A stretch of 64,000 nucleotides of DNA. It comes from Ophiura sarsii (Eukaryota > Echinodermata > Ophiuroidea > Amphilepidida > Ophiuridae). The stretch covers positions 59,155,048-59,219,047 of the forward strand of contig CM069447.1 of the NCBI GenBank assembly GCA_035610835.1, in the 5' to 3' direction. Made by a program: the position numbers and the translations under genes. Shown piece after piece: positions 12,839 to 24,117 of this stretch. Position 1 is the stretch's first letter, and every line of letters begins with the position of its first letter. The notes under the pieces are model-generated. The model saw only the letters and a program-made list of their open reading frames with translations. It was not told where the DNA came from and did not search any database.

Positions 12839-13020
12839 ATTACTACCGTGCGGATGGCCACTGTGGATCTTCATTTACGGCGCCAAATGGTGGAGAAGCC
12901 AAGTGTTTGCAAGCTTGTTGCTCTACAGGTGGATGGTGCGGGACTAGTAGTAACCATTGTGGATATTACCTCTACCGAGACTATAGATGCTGTGCAGGGC
13001 AGTCGTGTAATGCCTGTTAA
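12839..13020 (+). CDS. Terminal exon of gene A: hevein-like (type 1 chitin-binding) module
   Basis: The exon follows a TTTCCAG acceptor, is entered in phase 1 like the HYR exons, codes 60 residues (first codon split) and ends in TAA. It has ten cysteines. The core ACCSTGGWCGTSSNHC keeps the hevein spacing CC-x5-C-x6-C exactly; C1-C2 is longer than in hevein, and the tail adds a CC pair, QSC and a final NAC. Of the four residues that contact chitin oligomers in hevein (Ser19, Trp21, Trp23, Tyr30), Ser and the second Trp are present, while Trp21 is Gly and Tyr30 is His. Hevein domains are common in plants and fungi and rare in animals. The role is inferred as glycan recognition at the C-terminus of a secreted HYR protein; it could be a convergent Cys-rich fold. 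Confidence 0.75.
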
Positions 13021-13080
13021 GCAATGGATATTCAATTTAATTTAATAATTACCTGCTATTATTATGTTTAGTGCATTTAA

Positions 13081-13086
13081 AATAAA
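13081..13086 (+). terminator. Candidate polyadenylation signal of gene A
   Basis: AATAAA 61 bases after the stop codon of the hevein-like exon. The position is plausible, but the region is AT-rich, so chance occurrence is possible. Confidence 0.4.
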
Positions 13087-13164
13087 ATAAGATTTGCACG
13101 CAATATATAATTACACAAACGCATAATAAATACACACGCGCAATGGATAACCCACATGTTGCTT

Positions 13165-14631
13165 GCACAACTCTGATCCTGAAGATGTGAAGAACTTTCG
13201 ACCCGTCTCAAACTTGCCTTTCTTGTCCAAAATTCTTGAGCGTGTTGTATCTGCTCAAATGCAAGTGTATCTTGATGAAAACGAATCCATAACGATCTTC
13301 AATCTGCGTACAGGCAATTACACCGTTCGACAGAGACAGCATTAATACGTGTCCAGAATTACCTTCTTCGCGCGGTTGATGAAAACAAGGAAGCGGTTCT
13401 TATATTGTTAGATCCTTCAGCTGCGTTCGACACCATTGATCATGAATTGATGTTTGCACGGCTCACGGATAGGTACGGTGTTACTGGAATTCCCCACAAA
13501 TGGTTCAAGTCATATCTTTGTGATCGCAACCTGTCGGTTGTCATTGGACAGACCTTATCTCAGAAACATTCGCTTATCTATGGTGTACCCCAGGGATCAG
13601 TTATTGGTCCAATCCAATTTATCTTATACTCTGATCCAATCCAAGATATTTTGAAGGCTCATGGAATTGATGGAATGGTGTATGCAGATGACACACAATT
13701 GTATAAGGTGTTTGATCCTCCATCCCAGGCTGAGGCCATGGCATCAATCGAAGCTTGTGTTACTGATATCAGATCTTGGGCAACGTCAAACAAACTCAAA
13801 ATAAACGATGCAAAGACTGAGATTGTATACATCAGATCACGTTTTCATAATGACAGAGCTATTCCAAGTGTCAACATCGGGAACTCGGATATCAGACCTG
13901 TGGATGGTGTAAGAGATCTTGGTGTATTCTTTGATGGCCAGCTCATGATGTCAGATCACATTAAAAATGTGTGTCGCATGGCCCTTATTTCTTTACGGAC
14001 TCTCGGTCAATTGCGCAAGTACCTCGATCGTTCTACAACCGAGCGTTTAGTTCACGCTTTCATTTCATCGCGACTAGACTTCTTTATGGACTCCCGGATA
14101 CAGACATTTTAAAGCTCCAACGCGTACAAAACTCGGCTGCACGCCTGGTTACCGGTGCCAGAAGATGCGACCATGTGACGCCAATTTTAAAGGATCTACA
14201 TTGGTTGCCAATCAGAAAGCGAATTCTTTTTAAACTTCTCCTTGTTGTATATAAGTCCTTGCACAATCTTGCACCTACCTACATCAAACAACTCATCACA
14301 CCTTACCATCCTTCACGGACTTTAAGATCAAGATCCAAAGGGCTCCTTCAAGTACCACGTGCGGCCAGATCTGCTAAACGGACTTCATTCATTCATTCAT
14401 AAAAGGTTTATTAACATAATTCTTATAGCAGAATAACATCTGAATTGCAACAATTTTACAATAAAAAACATGTATAAATATAAAAATACCACGTGCGGCC
14501 AGACTTATGGCAGTAGAGCCTTTTTCATCGATGCACCGAAGGAATGAAATGCTCTTCCCGAACATGTCCGACGTGCTACATCAGTGCAATCCTTCAAAAC
14601 GTCATTGAAGACATATCTTTTTAATTTATGA
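13165..14631 (+). pseudogene. Broken L2-like reverse transcriptase
   Basis: RT landmarks in order: NFRPVSNLPFLSKILERV, SAAFDTIDHEL, GVPQGSVIGP, YADDTQLY (catalytic Y-A-D-D), then LQRVQNSAARLV, LHWLPIRKRI and LAPTYIKQLI. Breaks: a frameshift near 13340, another near 14080, the insertion at 14370-14486, and a Trp-to-stop change (TGA) where the family has E-W-N-A-L-P. After that stop the frame continues to TGA at 14629-14631. Not functional. Confidence 0.85.
14370..14486. mobile_element. Short insertion with 17-bp target duplication inside the L2
   Basis: TACCACGTGCGGCCAGA is present at 14353-14369 and again at 14487-14503. The 117 bp between include (TTCA)n at the left and an A-rich right end. 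It fits a short retroposed fragment (SINE or truncated LINE); the orientation is not certain. Confidence 0.65.
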
Positions 14632-14856
14632 ATTGTGCATTGTAGACTGTGTTTGTATAATACTCTCATGTATTGTACATTATATTTCATTGTGTTAATG
14701 TACTGTGGTTTTTAATGATTACTTATTTATATTTGTATGATAAGTTGTTGTTGTTGTATTTGTATAGCTTCCTTATTATGTTCTTATATTTGTTCATACA
14801 TGTATGTTATGCGCCTCTGGGTTGTGTTTACAACGTGAGGCGCATTATAAATACCC

Positions 14857-15026
<170 letters not shown>

Positions 15027-15459
15027 ATTTTCGTACGTATTTGAACGCGATTTTAAGACTTTAAACGCATCGCTTAACTTAACGCAATTATTAAATTTGT
15101 TTAAACTAAAACCGTTTATATTGAAGTTTTGTAGACAACGTGTGCTATGTTTGTCTTGCTCGTACCTGCATGACTCGCTTGTTTGAAAAGCCCGGTATTC
15201 AACAGGTGTACTAGTAGTCTTGGAAACATAGCTACACATTAGTAGTAAATGATAATTGATATCTGTTTGACTTTTGATATGATGCGGTCAAAGCCGAAGA
15301 GAGATTTTGGACAACGGACACAGAAAATTACGTTACAAATATACACATGTTTTTCGGTGTGTTTTGTTTGTATTGTATGGTCTTTGGCATACTGGAATAC
15401 TGCCAATCAGTCAAATCTTCGTTGTTACAACTCAAGCCACAGTGATGCCTCGAATGTTA

Positions 15460-15521
15460 CTCATACAATGACTATTATGTTAAAGATTTAAAAATCTTTA
15501 ACATAATAGTCACTGTATGAG
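15460..15521. repeat. 62-bp near-perfect palindrome
   Basis: Two 30-base arms (15460-15489 and 15492-15521) with one mismatch and a 2-base centre. The centre reads TTTAAAGATTT-like sequence around AAAGATTTAAAAATCTTT. It would extrude as a cruciform or fold as an RNA hairpin. Not seen in unit 2. Confidence 0.9.
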
Positions 15522-15690
15522 TTTCTTTTATGTGCAACCCTTCGGAATAGTCAATCAGGTAGTCAATGATAAAAAATATCGCTTCCAGAGACTTGTAATC
15601 CCTCTATTTCATCCAGTACATTGAAGATCCCTTAGTTCTTATGGAAGTCAAATATGACTTTTGCAGGGTTCTCAGGGGGAGGGGTAAACT

Positions 15691-17575
15691 TAATAATAAT
15701 AATAATAATATGTATTTCTTATATAGCGCAATTACATCAAAAAGAACTCAAGGCGCTTTACAAAGATACATAGCAATATATAAATATACAATATTAAAAT
15801 TCCGATAACAACAAGATAAAATACTGTATGAATATTGCACAGTTAAGTCTAAATAAGAAGAGCAAACACAGACAACGGGGATAACTGTGAAATATACATA
15901 AGTAAAAATGGGAATAGTTAAAAAGCGTGATGCACAGAACACATATTGCACAATCAGTATTGCATCAATATTAAAGCACGAAAAAGAGTGAAATGTGCAT
16001 TGCAATTACAATATTCCGAATTAACAACCTTAATACATACACACAGCAAAATAGTAAACACAGGCAAAATGTATATTAAAACACAGGGAAACCAACTGTA
16101 AAGTGAATAGAAACACAGGATGTCAACAAATATTAAAAACCGTCTAAAAAGTCGACTGTTCACAAAAACATAAATAAATGAAATCTAAAAGGTACCATGA
16201 TTGTAGGCTTTCTTAAATAAATGTGTTTTAAGCACCCTCTTGAACTGGGTAACAGATGTAGCAGACTTGATATGATCCGGAAGTTTGTTCCACAAGAGGG
16301 GAGCGGCGGCGCAAAAAGCCCTATCACTATAAAACATAGTGTTACCTCTAGAAGGGGGACAAAGTAGGTTTTTTGATGATGAACGGAGAGAACGACTGGG
16401 TTGATATGAGCAGATGAGATCTTTAATGTATGTTGGGGCTAAATCATGCAGAGCTTTAAAGGTCAGTAGCAGTATCTTGTACTCAATCCGATATTGCACT
16501 GGTAACCAATGCAATGCTTCTAGGACTGGCGTCATGTGGTCGCGATATTTAGTCCGTGAAACCAATCTTGCTGCTGAATTCTGAATACGCTGCAACTTGG
16601 CAATATCGTACTTCGGAAGGCCGAAAAGCAGGCTATTACAGCAATCCAAACGCGACGATACAAACGCGTGCACGAGACGCTCGGTTGCATTTGAGTCAAG
16701 ATACTTGCATATCTGTCCGATTTTGTAAATTGCAAATGACGCAGATTTGGTGACGCTTTTGAGATGCTTTTTCATATCAAGTCTGCTATCAAAGATGACG
16801 CCAAGATCACGGGCGGACCCAGATGGATCAATGAGAGAATCTCCGAGTTTCAAGGGTGGAAGTGGCGATGTCTTAACAAATCGTGAGCTTATATGAATGA
16901 CTTCTGTTTTGGAATCATTTAACATAAGCTTGTTACCAACAGCCCACGATTTGACATCTTGAACGCATTTTTCAAGCCTACTTACACCCTGAGACCTATT
17001 TGATCGATCGAGAATAATATACAACTGGGTATCGTCCGCGTATGTTATGTAATTTAAACCGTGGGAATTAATGATTTCACCCAGGGGAGCCGTATACATG
17101 GTGAATATAGCGGGACCAAACACCGAACCTTGTGGAACTCCCTCTTCAAGCAAACGTTCATCAGACAGCACACCGCCAATATCAATGCACTGAGTGCGAC
17201 CTCGCAGGTACGTGGTGAACCATTTCAAGGCAGTTTGGGTGATGCCATAGCGTTGACACAAGCGTTGAAGGAGGATATCATGATCGATGGTGTCAAACGC
17301 TGCCGAGAAATCAAGTAAAATCAGCACGGCTTCTTGATGCTGATCAACAGCCCGGAGGAGATCAATTTGAACACGCAACAGTGCCGTCTCAGTGCTATGA
17401 TATTTGCGGTATGCTGACTGCATAGGTGCAAACAAATCATTTTCTTGCATATAGTCATTGAGCTGTGATGACGCAATCCTTTCGATGGTCTTGAACAAGA
17501 ACTTAAGATTTGATATTGGTCTGTAATTTTTCAGTTCTTCCCGATCAATACCAGGTTTTTTCAGTAATGGTTGTC
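15691..17575 (-). mobile_element. L2-like LINE, 5'-truncated, minus strand
   Basis: The 3' end at the left is (TAA)n on the plus strand (15691-15710), preceded on the minus strand by GCGCTATATAAGAAATACAT, the typical L2 end. The 3' UTR is 15711-16184. The right edge at about 17575 is inside the coding region (LLKKPGID..), so the 5' half, including any endonuclease, is missing. Confidence 0.88.
16185..17575 (-). CDS. L2-like reverse transcriptase, uninterrupted C-terminal part
   Basis: The frame is open for about 460 codons with no stop or frameshift. Landmarks: LLKKPGIDREELKNYRPISN, SAAFDTIDHDILLQRL, EGVPQGSVFGPAIF, YADDTQLYIIL (catalytic Y-A-D-D), LGVIFDSRLDMKKH, LQRIQNSAARLVSR, LHWLPVQYRIEYKILLL, PLLWNKLPDHIK and a terminal LKTHLFKKAY. 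The intact frame suggests a fairly recent insertion next to the older broken L2 at 13.2-15.0 kb, which is in the opposite orientation. It cannot mobilise itself because the 5' part is missing. Confidence 0.88.
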
Positions 17576-18938
17576 TTGACCTGGATCTGGCTAGTCAGAG
17601 GGCATATTTTTTCCAAAGATCAGTCAACTTTATTGTTTGCAGTCTGTTAAAGAGTGTTTGGCATTTAGAATGGTTAGAATTGACCTATAGGTATGTTTTG
17701 CCTCTTACAATAGGCTAAATGAATAGCATTTCGGCGATATTTTGCTGGTTTTCATCCGTTTCCGTCACTGAATAGAATCCAGAAAAGGACAACCATTACT
17801 CAGATCAATTAACATTGAATTTGTAGCTAAGGTTCTAAGCTATAATTGTGTGATAGTTTGTAAGACTGGCTTATGTAATAATTAAGTTATGAGGTAGGAG
17901 GTAGAACTTATTGAATGACACTCGTATTATGTTATGATAATTAAACTATCTTTAGAAAAAAACGCGTCGGTGGAAATTCAAATACTAAGCTTCAAACATT
18001 TTGAACAACTGAAACGCTATTTACGTAACGATTTTTACACAACTGTTTCACTCGGGGTTATTTCGTGACAGCGCTGAAGGCTACGTGGCCTTTTATGATG
18101 CTTCCTTACTTTCGGTTTTAATCCGAGACACACAAGCTTCTACAGAAAATACCGGCTTAGCCGTCCCTTTTATTTGAAAGTCACCGGTTCAACTAAAACT
18201 TCTGCATCAATTGTATGTCGTAAATTTTCTCTAGTGAAACCATGGTTTAATTGAACCGTTTTATCAAATACCGGTCCTTACTATTTAGTGACTTAATACA
18301 AACGAAAATCGGTTAATTTGTCAACTTGATGTGAACATTTTGTGACCCATTATAAGTGGTTGGGTTTTATTGTTATGTAAATATATAAATAAATAAATAA
18401 TTGTGTAAGTGAATGTAGATAAAATTGTAAATAACAATGGATTAACAAATTCTTCCATTAAATACCTGATCGAATAAATACGCATTTTTAATTATAAATA
18501 ATAATTCGGGGATATTTATCTGTGTAATATAATTAAACAGTAACTACTGAGTATCAGCTGTTTTGAGGTAATTATGGAAAATCAAAACAAATAGTTTCAG
18601 GCCTAAAGGATGTTTACCCGAGGAGCGCCATTTTTCAATGTAACAACACTTCATTGAACAGACGACAGATGACATACAACAGGCGACAGACGACAGAGTC
18701 GATCTTTCGAGCGAAGAGTGGGGAATTTGACACGTTTTGATTAAGACCTCGCCACTATCTCAAGCAAATGACTGAGTACCTAAACAAATGATTGCTACAA
18801 ATGTGGTATCATTTAAAACAAACCACGTCACCTTTCCATCGATATATGATACAATATGAATATATTGAGACATATCCGAAAATTTGGCGACCGAACTTTT
18901 GCGATTGTCCGTCGATGTGGGTCTGCGTCAATAAACTA
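17576..18938. other. Non-coding 3' flank of gene A, partly shared with unit 2
   Basis: 17576-18130 shows nothing I recognise. From about 18130 (TACAGAAAATACCGGCTTAG) to 18935 it matches 54760-56970 of unit 2, which has a 1.5 kb insertion inside. ACGACAGA-type words repeat near 18660-18705. Confidence 0.6.
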
Positions 18939-19211
18939 CAATCATAGAAAAAAGGTGTACAAACACTGACCCTAATTGCCATGCTTATTGGACCATAACA
19001 GGCACGCTATTTGAGTCACGTGAAAATCAAAACTTGTTTCTGGTAGCCTGAAGTATCCCCTTACTCATATCCCTCCCCTTCACCACCGATCAATGTTGCG
19101 AGGCCCTGTGCTGATGGTGGGCAAATTGTGGGATTCAACATTGATCAGGGGGGAAGGGGGAATACTTTACATTACACCTACAAAGTGTTCGAACACTTTT
19201 TTCTAACATTG
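18939..19211. mobile_element. MITE with TIR around AAAGTGTTCGAACACT
   Basis: Left end CAATCATAGAAAAAAGG..AACACT and right end AGTGTTCGAACACTTTTTTC are inverted; about 273 bp. Related copies are a partial one at 25458-25660 and a longer relative at 28085-29675. It contains an internal near-palindrome around CCGATCAATGTTG..CAACATTGATCAGG. No coding. Absent from unit 2 at the collinear point near 56970. Confidence 0.7.
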
Positions 19212-19546
19212 TCTGAGGTTTCTTAAATATGCGGTATGATGTATCACGGTATTCATCATAACTTACGAACCACTGGATCGATTTCAACGAGACTTACATA
19301 TGTTTTTACTCACATAATGTGCAATACGTTATGACAAGATGGTTGCATTTGACAAATCACTTTTTAGGAAACGGTCAGTTTTATCAACTTTTTTAGCCCA
19401 TTTCAACGCATAAATACCGTTTAAAGCGATACGCATAAGAAGCACACGGTGAATGTGTATATAAATGTTGCACAAATAATTATGTAAAGTAAACAATGAT
19501 ATTACTTACAATAATTATGAACTATATAACCACATAAAGACAGTAA

Positions 19547-19936
19547 GGGAGCAGTTCCATTTATACGCGATAAATTTATCGCGACTGTATCGGGGCCTGA
19601 TATGTTTTGGACCCGATGTTTTTCAATTTGATTCGCGATAAAATAGTCATCAGGCCCCGATAAAATAGACATCGGGGCCCGATACGAGGCCTCTGCCATA
19701 CCATGGGGTATGTTTAGCAAATAGAGCGGGACATTGTTTAGCAAATACACGAGGATAATACAATTTACGTTAAACATCCATAATCAATAACATTATCTCT
19801 AATACGCTACGCGATAAATAATCCTTTGCTACTCGCAACTGTTCGCGATAAAAATCTCATCTGGGCCTGATAAAAAAACTCATCGGGGCCCGGAACATTC
19901 TCGCAATTTTTATCGCGTACAAATGGAACTGTTCCC
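19547..19936. mobile_element. PIF/Harbinger-like MITE, TAA target duplication
   Basis: GGGAGCAGTTCCATTTATAC at the left mirrors GTACAAATGGAACTGTTCCC at the right. TAA flanks both sides (19544-19546 and 19937-19939), a 3-bp target of the TWA type used by PIF/Harbinger. The 390 bp interior has repeated CGCGATAAA and CGGGGCCCGAT words, some palindromic. No transposase. Confidence 0.7.
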
Positions 19937-20121
19937 TAAAGAAATAAAGAAATACATACAAAATGGATCAGAAAATAATGGAAAGAAAGAATGAAAGAAC
20001 ATATTATATAAAGAAATAAAGAGAGATCGGATTGGCACCAATGAAAAATTGAAAGTTGAAAAAATGAATGCAATATGTAATATTATTAAACTAAATATTA
20101 AAGAAATTAATATAGACTATA

Positions 20122-20203
20122 GACGGCTGTAGGATTCGAACCCACGACATTGACGATAAAGGTAGCGATAATACAACGCGCTAACCAACTGAGCTAATCG
20201 ATC
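20122..20203 (-). tRNA. Degenerate tRNA-like sequence (tRNA pseudogene or SINE head)
   Basis: On the minus strand an A box (TAGCTCAGTTGGTTAGCGCG) and a B box (GGGTTCGAATCC) match pol III promoter consensus. The T arm pairs (GTGGG/CCTAC around TTCGAAT). The acceptor stem pairs at only 5 of 7 positions, the D stem has a mismatch, the anticodon stem is weak and the variable region is long. I therefore do not assign an amino acid and doubt it is a working tRNA gene. Confidence 0.4.
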
Positions 20204-20324
20204 GGTTAATGAAAACACATTTTCCAGAAGAATAGTAGTAAGCTCGGTGGTAAAGTATGAATATAATGGTAATGGTAAACCGTTGCCCGTTCCTCATTGA
20301 AATAACACGCAATGGAACGATTTA

Positions 20325-20608
20325 CCAGTGTTAAATAAAGAAAAAGTATATATTATATTTATTGATTGAGGGTATTAAGGACAAACATCTTCATTGACTT
20401 CAAAAAGGCCTTTGACTCAATACACAGAGGAAAAATGCTCAAGATCTTTAGAGCATACGGTATCCCAGTGTTAAATAAAGAAAAAGTATATATTATATTT
20501 ATTGATTGAGGGTATTAAGGACAAACACCTTCATTGACTTCAAAAAGGCCTTTGACTCAATACACAGAGGAAAAATGCTCAAGCTCCTTAGAGCATACGG
20601 TATCCCAG
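20325..20608. repeat. 140-bp tandem duplication at the RTE-like fragment edge
   Basis: The segment from CCAGTGTTAAATAAAG through GAGCATACGGTATCC occurs twice with a 140 bp period (20325-20464 and 20465-20604), differing at a few bases (ACATCTTC/ACACCTTC, AGATCTTTA/AGCTCCTTA). It duplicates the start of the RTE-like coding fragment. Confidence 0.9.
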
Positions 20609-20861
20609 ACGGTATTGTTAAAGCGATTGACATAATGTACAGCAACACACAAGCGGTAGTTATATCACCAGATGACGAAACTGATGCATTTGAAATTCTT
20701 GCAGGAGTGCTCCAGGGAGACACACTGGCCCCATATCTGTTCATAATTGTCCTGGACTATGTCATGAGGATGTCAATTAGTGAAGACAAAGACACGCTGG
20801 GCTTTACAGTAACACCCAGACGTAGCCGGAGACACCCTGCTAAAATCCTAACAGACCAATA
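20360..20861 (+). mobile_element. RTE-like LINE, 5' part of a split copy
   Basis: Codes FIDFKKAFDSIHRGKMLKLL, EILAGVLQGDTLAPYLF and DYVMR, which match the intact-looking element at 58.7-62.6 kb (FIDYSKAFDSIHRERMFQIL, EILAGVLQGDTLAPFLF). The frame stops where a CR1-like element is inserted at about 20862 and resumes at 24118 with FADDIALLS. The 5' part upstream of the RT palm is missing. Confidence 0.85.
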
Positions 20862-21039
20862 CGATATGCGATACGATATGATTTTATTGGCACAAAATCG
20901 CGACCCGAAGGCCGAATTACATTGTACATGAAAGTAAGGAATACATATAAAACAATTCAATACACAAATAGACAACATACTGGGCAGGAACATGGCAAAC
21001 AACAAGGGACAAGGCCAAATACAGGATATGCGAAGCAAA

Positions 21040-24000
21040 TTATGGGAGATCACTGTTGATCAACTTCACATAATAAGGAATGGGGCTTTCAGCATATCTG
21101 TTTGTGCGAGCACGAGGCTGGGTGAGTTTGGCATTGTTTCTCAATTGTCTACCATGAACCTGACCTATGCATGCAGGGAGCAACCTTTTAGTCCTACTGC
21201 ATTCGGCTAGTGACTGAGCAAACTTCAGAGAATGTTGCTCCCTCCGGGCAGACAAATAATCAAAATTACATACATCTAAAGCATTACGATAGGAAATAAA
21301 ACTAGGACCAAGGATAATTCTTAAAGCTCTCTTTTGGACTCTCTCAAGTTTTAGAGCTAGTTTGGATGTGAGGGCACAATGCCAGATGACGTCAGAATAT
21401 TCAAGCAGAGGGCGAATGTACCCCCTGTACACCGTCACTAACTCGGATGTATGAAAACCAAAACGTTTAAGAGATCGCAACATAAAAAGTCTTTTGTTGG
21501 CATTCTTGCACATGTGGTCAATTTGTGTGTCCCATTTAAGATCATCCTGTAACCAAATGCCCAAAATTTTGGCAGAGCTAGCAAAAGAAAGCTGCGATGG
21601 ACCAATTTTTAAGTCAGGATGGGGAGGGGGGTCTTGCATGAAACACATCTGCATGGCTTGGCATTTGGCAGGGTTGAGTTTGAGTTGATTAGTAACAGAC
21701 CAATCCAGAAAGCCATCAAGATCAGCTTGCAAGTTGTTACTCTCACTAGAGGAACGATTTTCGGCGAACGTAAGATCGTCCACATATTTCCAATAGTGGG
21801 AATAACAACTCTCAGCCGCATCATTGATAACTGCCTGAAAGGTTATGGGTCTAAGTTTAGTTCCTTGAGGAACACCAGCACAAAGGGGCAAATAATTGGA
21901 CACGGTTTGGTTATAGCGCACGCATTGGCGACGATCATTGAGAAAACTACATATCCATGGAACAATAGTCCCCCGGACCCCCAAGGCAATTAACTTCTGA
22001 ATAGCAATAGAATGATTTACTAGATCAAATGCCTTCGAAAAATCAGTGAGGACTACTGTTCCGATATTTTTTGGCTTGTCAGCACCCTGGAACAAGAAAT
22101 GAGTAAGATTCAAAAGATAGTGCGCAGTTGAAACACCTTGAATGTTACCGAACTGATTGATGTCAATAGAATCTTGAATATCTTGCACCACCCATTTAGC
22201 AATAAACCCTTCAGCAATTTTGGCAAATATATCTGTCAGTGATATTGGTCTCATTTTATCAATGGAGGGTGGAAATTGTTTAGGAATGGGAACAACAATT
22301 GCCGACCTCCATTGGTGTAGGACCACCCCTTCTTTAAAGGAACAATTAAGCACGTCCGTGAGTGGACTACTCAGTTCGTATGCAAACTCTTTTATGAGTT
22401 TGGGTGGAATGCCATCAGGGCCACTGGATTTGGATGTCTTAACTACCTTGAGCACATTATATACTTCCCATGGATTTAGTTCAGGGGCTACATAATTGAC
22501 AGGCAAATAGGCAGGGAGAGCAGACATATTTAAAGGTTCAATATGGGATGAAATACTGACAAACTTGGAATTGATGGCATTTGCCATATCCTTGTGATTT
22601 GTTCTGTCAATACCAGGTATATATGCATATCAAGATCAGATTTTGTTGAATTGGTCATGGATTTGATCCTTTGGTGCCATTTACGTGGCTCAGTTTTTTG
22701 CAGTTTTCTTACTCTTACAGCATTATAGTTAACTTTTGCTTGTTCAATCTTTCTTTTAACTTTATTTCTAAGTTTACGCCATTTGGTGGTGTCTTTCTTT
22801 GCAAAAGCAGTTTGGCGTTTAGTGATAAGATGCTTAATGCGTGGAGTGATCCATGGCTTATCAGATTGATGAACTTTAACATGTTTAATTGGTAAATATA
22901 AGTTCATGCCTTTGTTTAGAATAGAGTACATAGTATCAGTTTTAGCTTGAGTGCCTTTGCTCACATAGACCTCATTCCAGCTTTGATCCTGGATCCATCT
23001 ACCAAAAGATCTAATACTGGATTCACCAAAGGGGCGAATCACACAAGATTTCTTTGTGTTATCAGGGATTTTGTGCTTTGGTCTCCATAACACACAAGCA
23101 TGGTCACTCTTGCCAATTGGTGACAATGCTATGGGAGGATGGTAGTGGTCCTGAATATTGGTAAGAATAAGGTCTAATGTTGCTTGGGCCCTAGTTTTAA
23201 CTTTAACCACTTGTTTAAGATTGTTTCCACTTAGGATTGAGTTTATGTTCATTCTGTTGAAGTCTCCAGTGATACAAAAACCAATCTCAGGGTAGCAGGT
23301 GCGGATCTGATCTATGGTGTCTATTAGGTGACTTTCCAGCATGGGTTGTAATGGTGAATCCGTGACGATGTACACGGCACATATCGTCAAAGCTGACACA
23401 CCTCTGGGTAACCGATGCGGTCTAACTTCAATCCAAACACATTCTAGCTCGTCGGGAATTTGAATGTCCAATTGTTTGGAGGGGATACCGTTCTTAACAT
23501 ATATCGCGACACCTCCACCACGACGATCATCTCTACTTTTAGAAAAAAGTGTGAAGCCAGATATACTTGTTTGGTTAGTGTGCATTTGAGGGTTAAACCA
23601 AGACTCGCTAAAGACTGCTATGTCCACTTTCTTTTGGCGAAGCAGAATGTCAACTTCATCCATTTTGTTTCCCAGTGACTGGGTATTTGACATAAAAATC
23701 ACAGGTAAGTTTGTTCTCGGTCTTTGGGAAGTGACTATAGAGGGGGGAGTAGCAAGTTCTGCATTGGTGTGATACTTGATTTTACCTTCACGAGTTCCTC
23801 GTCGAGTAGGCTTACAAGGCTGAATGCCAAGAGTTTTGATAGTGGCCCAGATATTTGGAGGGAGGCGTTGGTTATTGTTAAAACTTAAAAGTTCTTCTCT
23901 GCTACAAGATGGTTTGTTTTGCTTTGGTTTCCGATACAATGCAGCAGGATGATGGGAATTTTCATGCGTGGGACCTGGATTAGGTTCAACATCGCCTGCA

Positions 24001-24117
24001 ATTAGCAATCGTACATTAAAAGTAGCTGAAGAATTGGGGTAGTAAGAAGTTCTGGGCCCAGCAAATGAATGTGAGGCATATACATATGGTTGATATACTT
24101 TAAAACATCTTCGCAGT
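21040..24117 (-). pseudogene. CR1-like polyprotein: 2A, endonuclease, RT; one frameshift
   Basis: Frame 1 runs from 24117 down to about 22610 and contains AGDVEPNPGP (2A), FMSNTQSLGNKMDEVD, the endonuclease motifs SESWFNPQ, RGGGVAIYV, ITGDFNRM and GKSDHACVLW. Frame 2 runs to 21040 with SSGPDGIPPKLIKEF, RPISLTDIFAKIAE, TDFSKAFDLVNH, LCAGVPQGTKLRPITF, YVDDLTFAE (catalytic Y-V-D-D), LGIWLQDDLKWDTQ and RVQKRALRIILG. The two overlap at 22530-22587 through one frameshift near 22615. The original reading was about 1,030 codons. The single break indicates a young copy. Confidence 0.85.
23970..24011 (-). other. 2A ribosome-skipping motif in the CR1-like ORF
   Basis: The codons read RLLIAGDVEPNPGP, matching the 2A consensus D-(V/I)-E-x-N-P-G-P preceded by G. 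In known 2A peptides the ribosome skips the bond between the last Gly and Pro, separating the upstream chain from the downstream protein. 2A motifs are reported in APE-type LINEs of sea urchins and some other animals. The location at the N-terminus, before the endonuclease, agrees with those. Activity here is inferred. Confidence 0.85.

Larger units (their letters stand above)
20862..24117 (-). mobile_element. CR1-like LINE with 2A motif, nested in the RTE-like copy
   Basis: Nearly full-length coding capacity: N-terminal 2A motif, APE-type endonuclease, reverse transcriptase. The 3' end at the left carries AATAAAATC followed by ATATCGT-like repeats on the minus strand. The right edge abuts FADDIALLS of the host RTE-like element, so the 5' end of the insert is near 24117 and is probably slightly truncated, as no Met precedes the 2A region inside it. 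Confidence 0.85.

Noticed and set aside
20122..20203. Functional tRNA gene
   Set aside because: Acceptor stem mismatches, weak anticodon stem and long variable region; kept only as a tRNA-like sequence.
22671..23678. Plus-strand frames at 22671-22895 and 23460-23678
   Set aside because: Shadows of the minus-strand CR1-like ORF.
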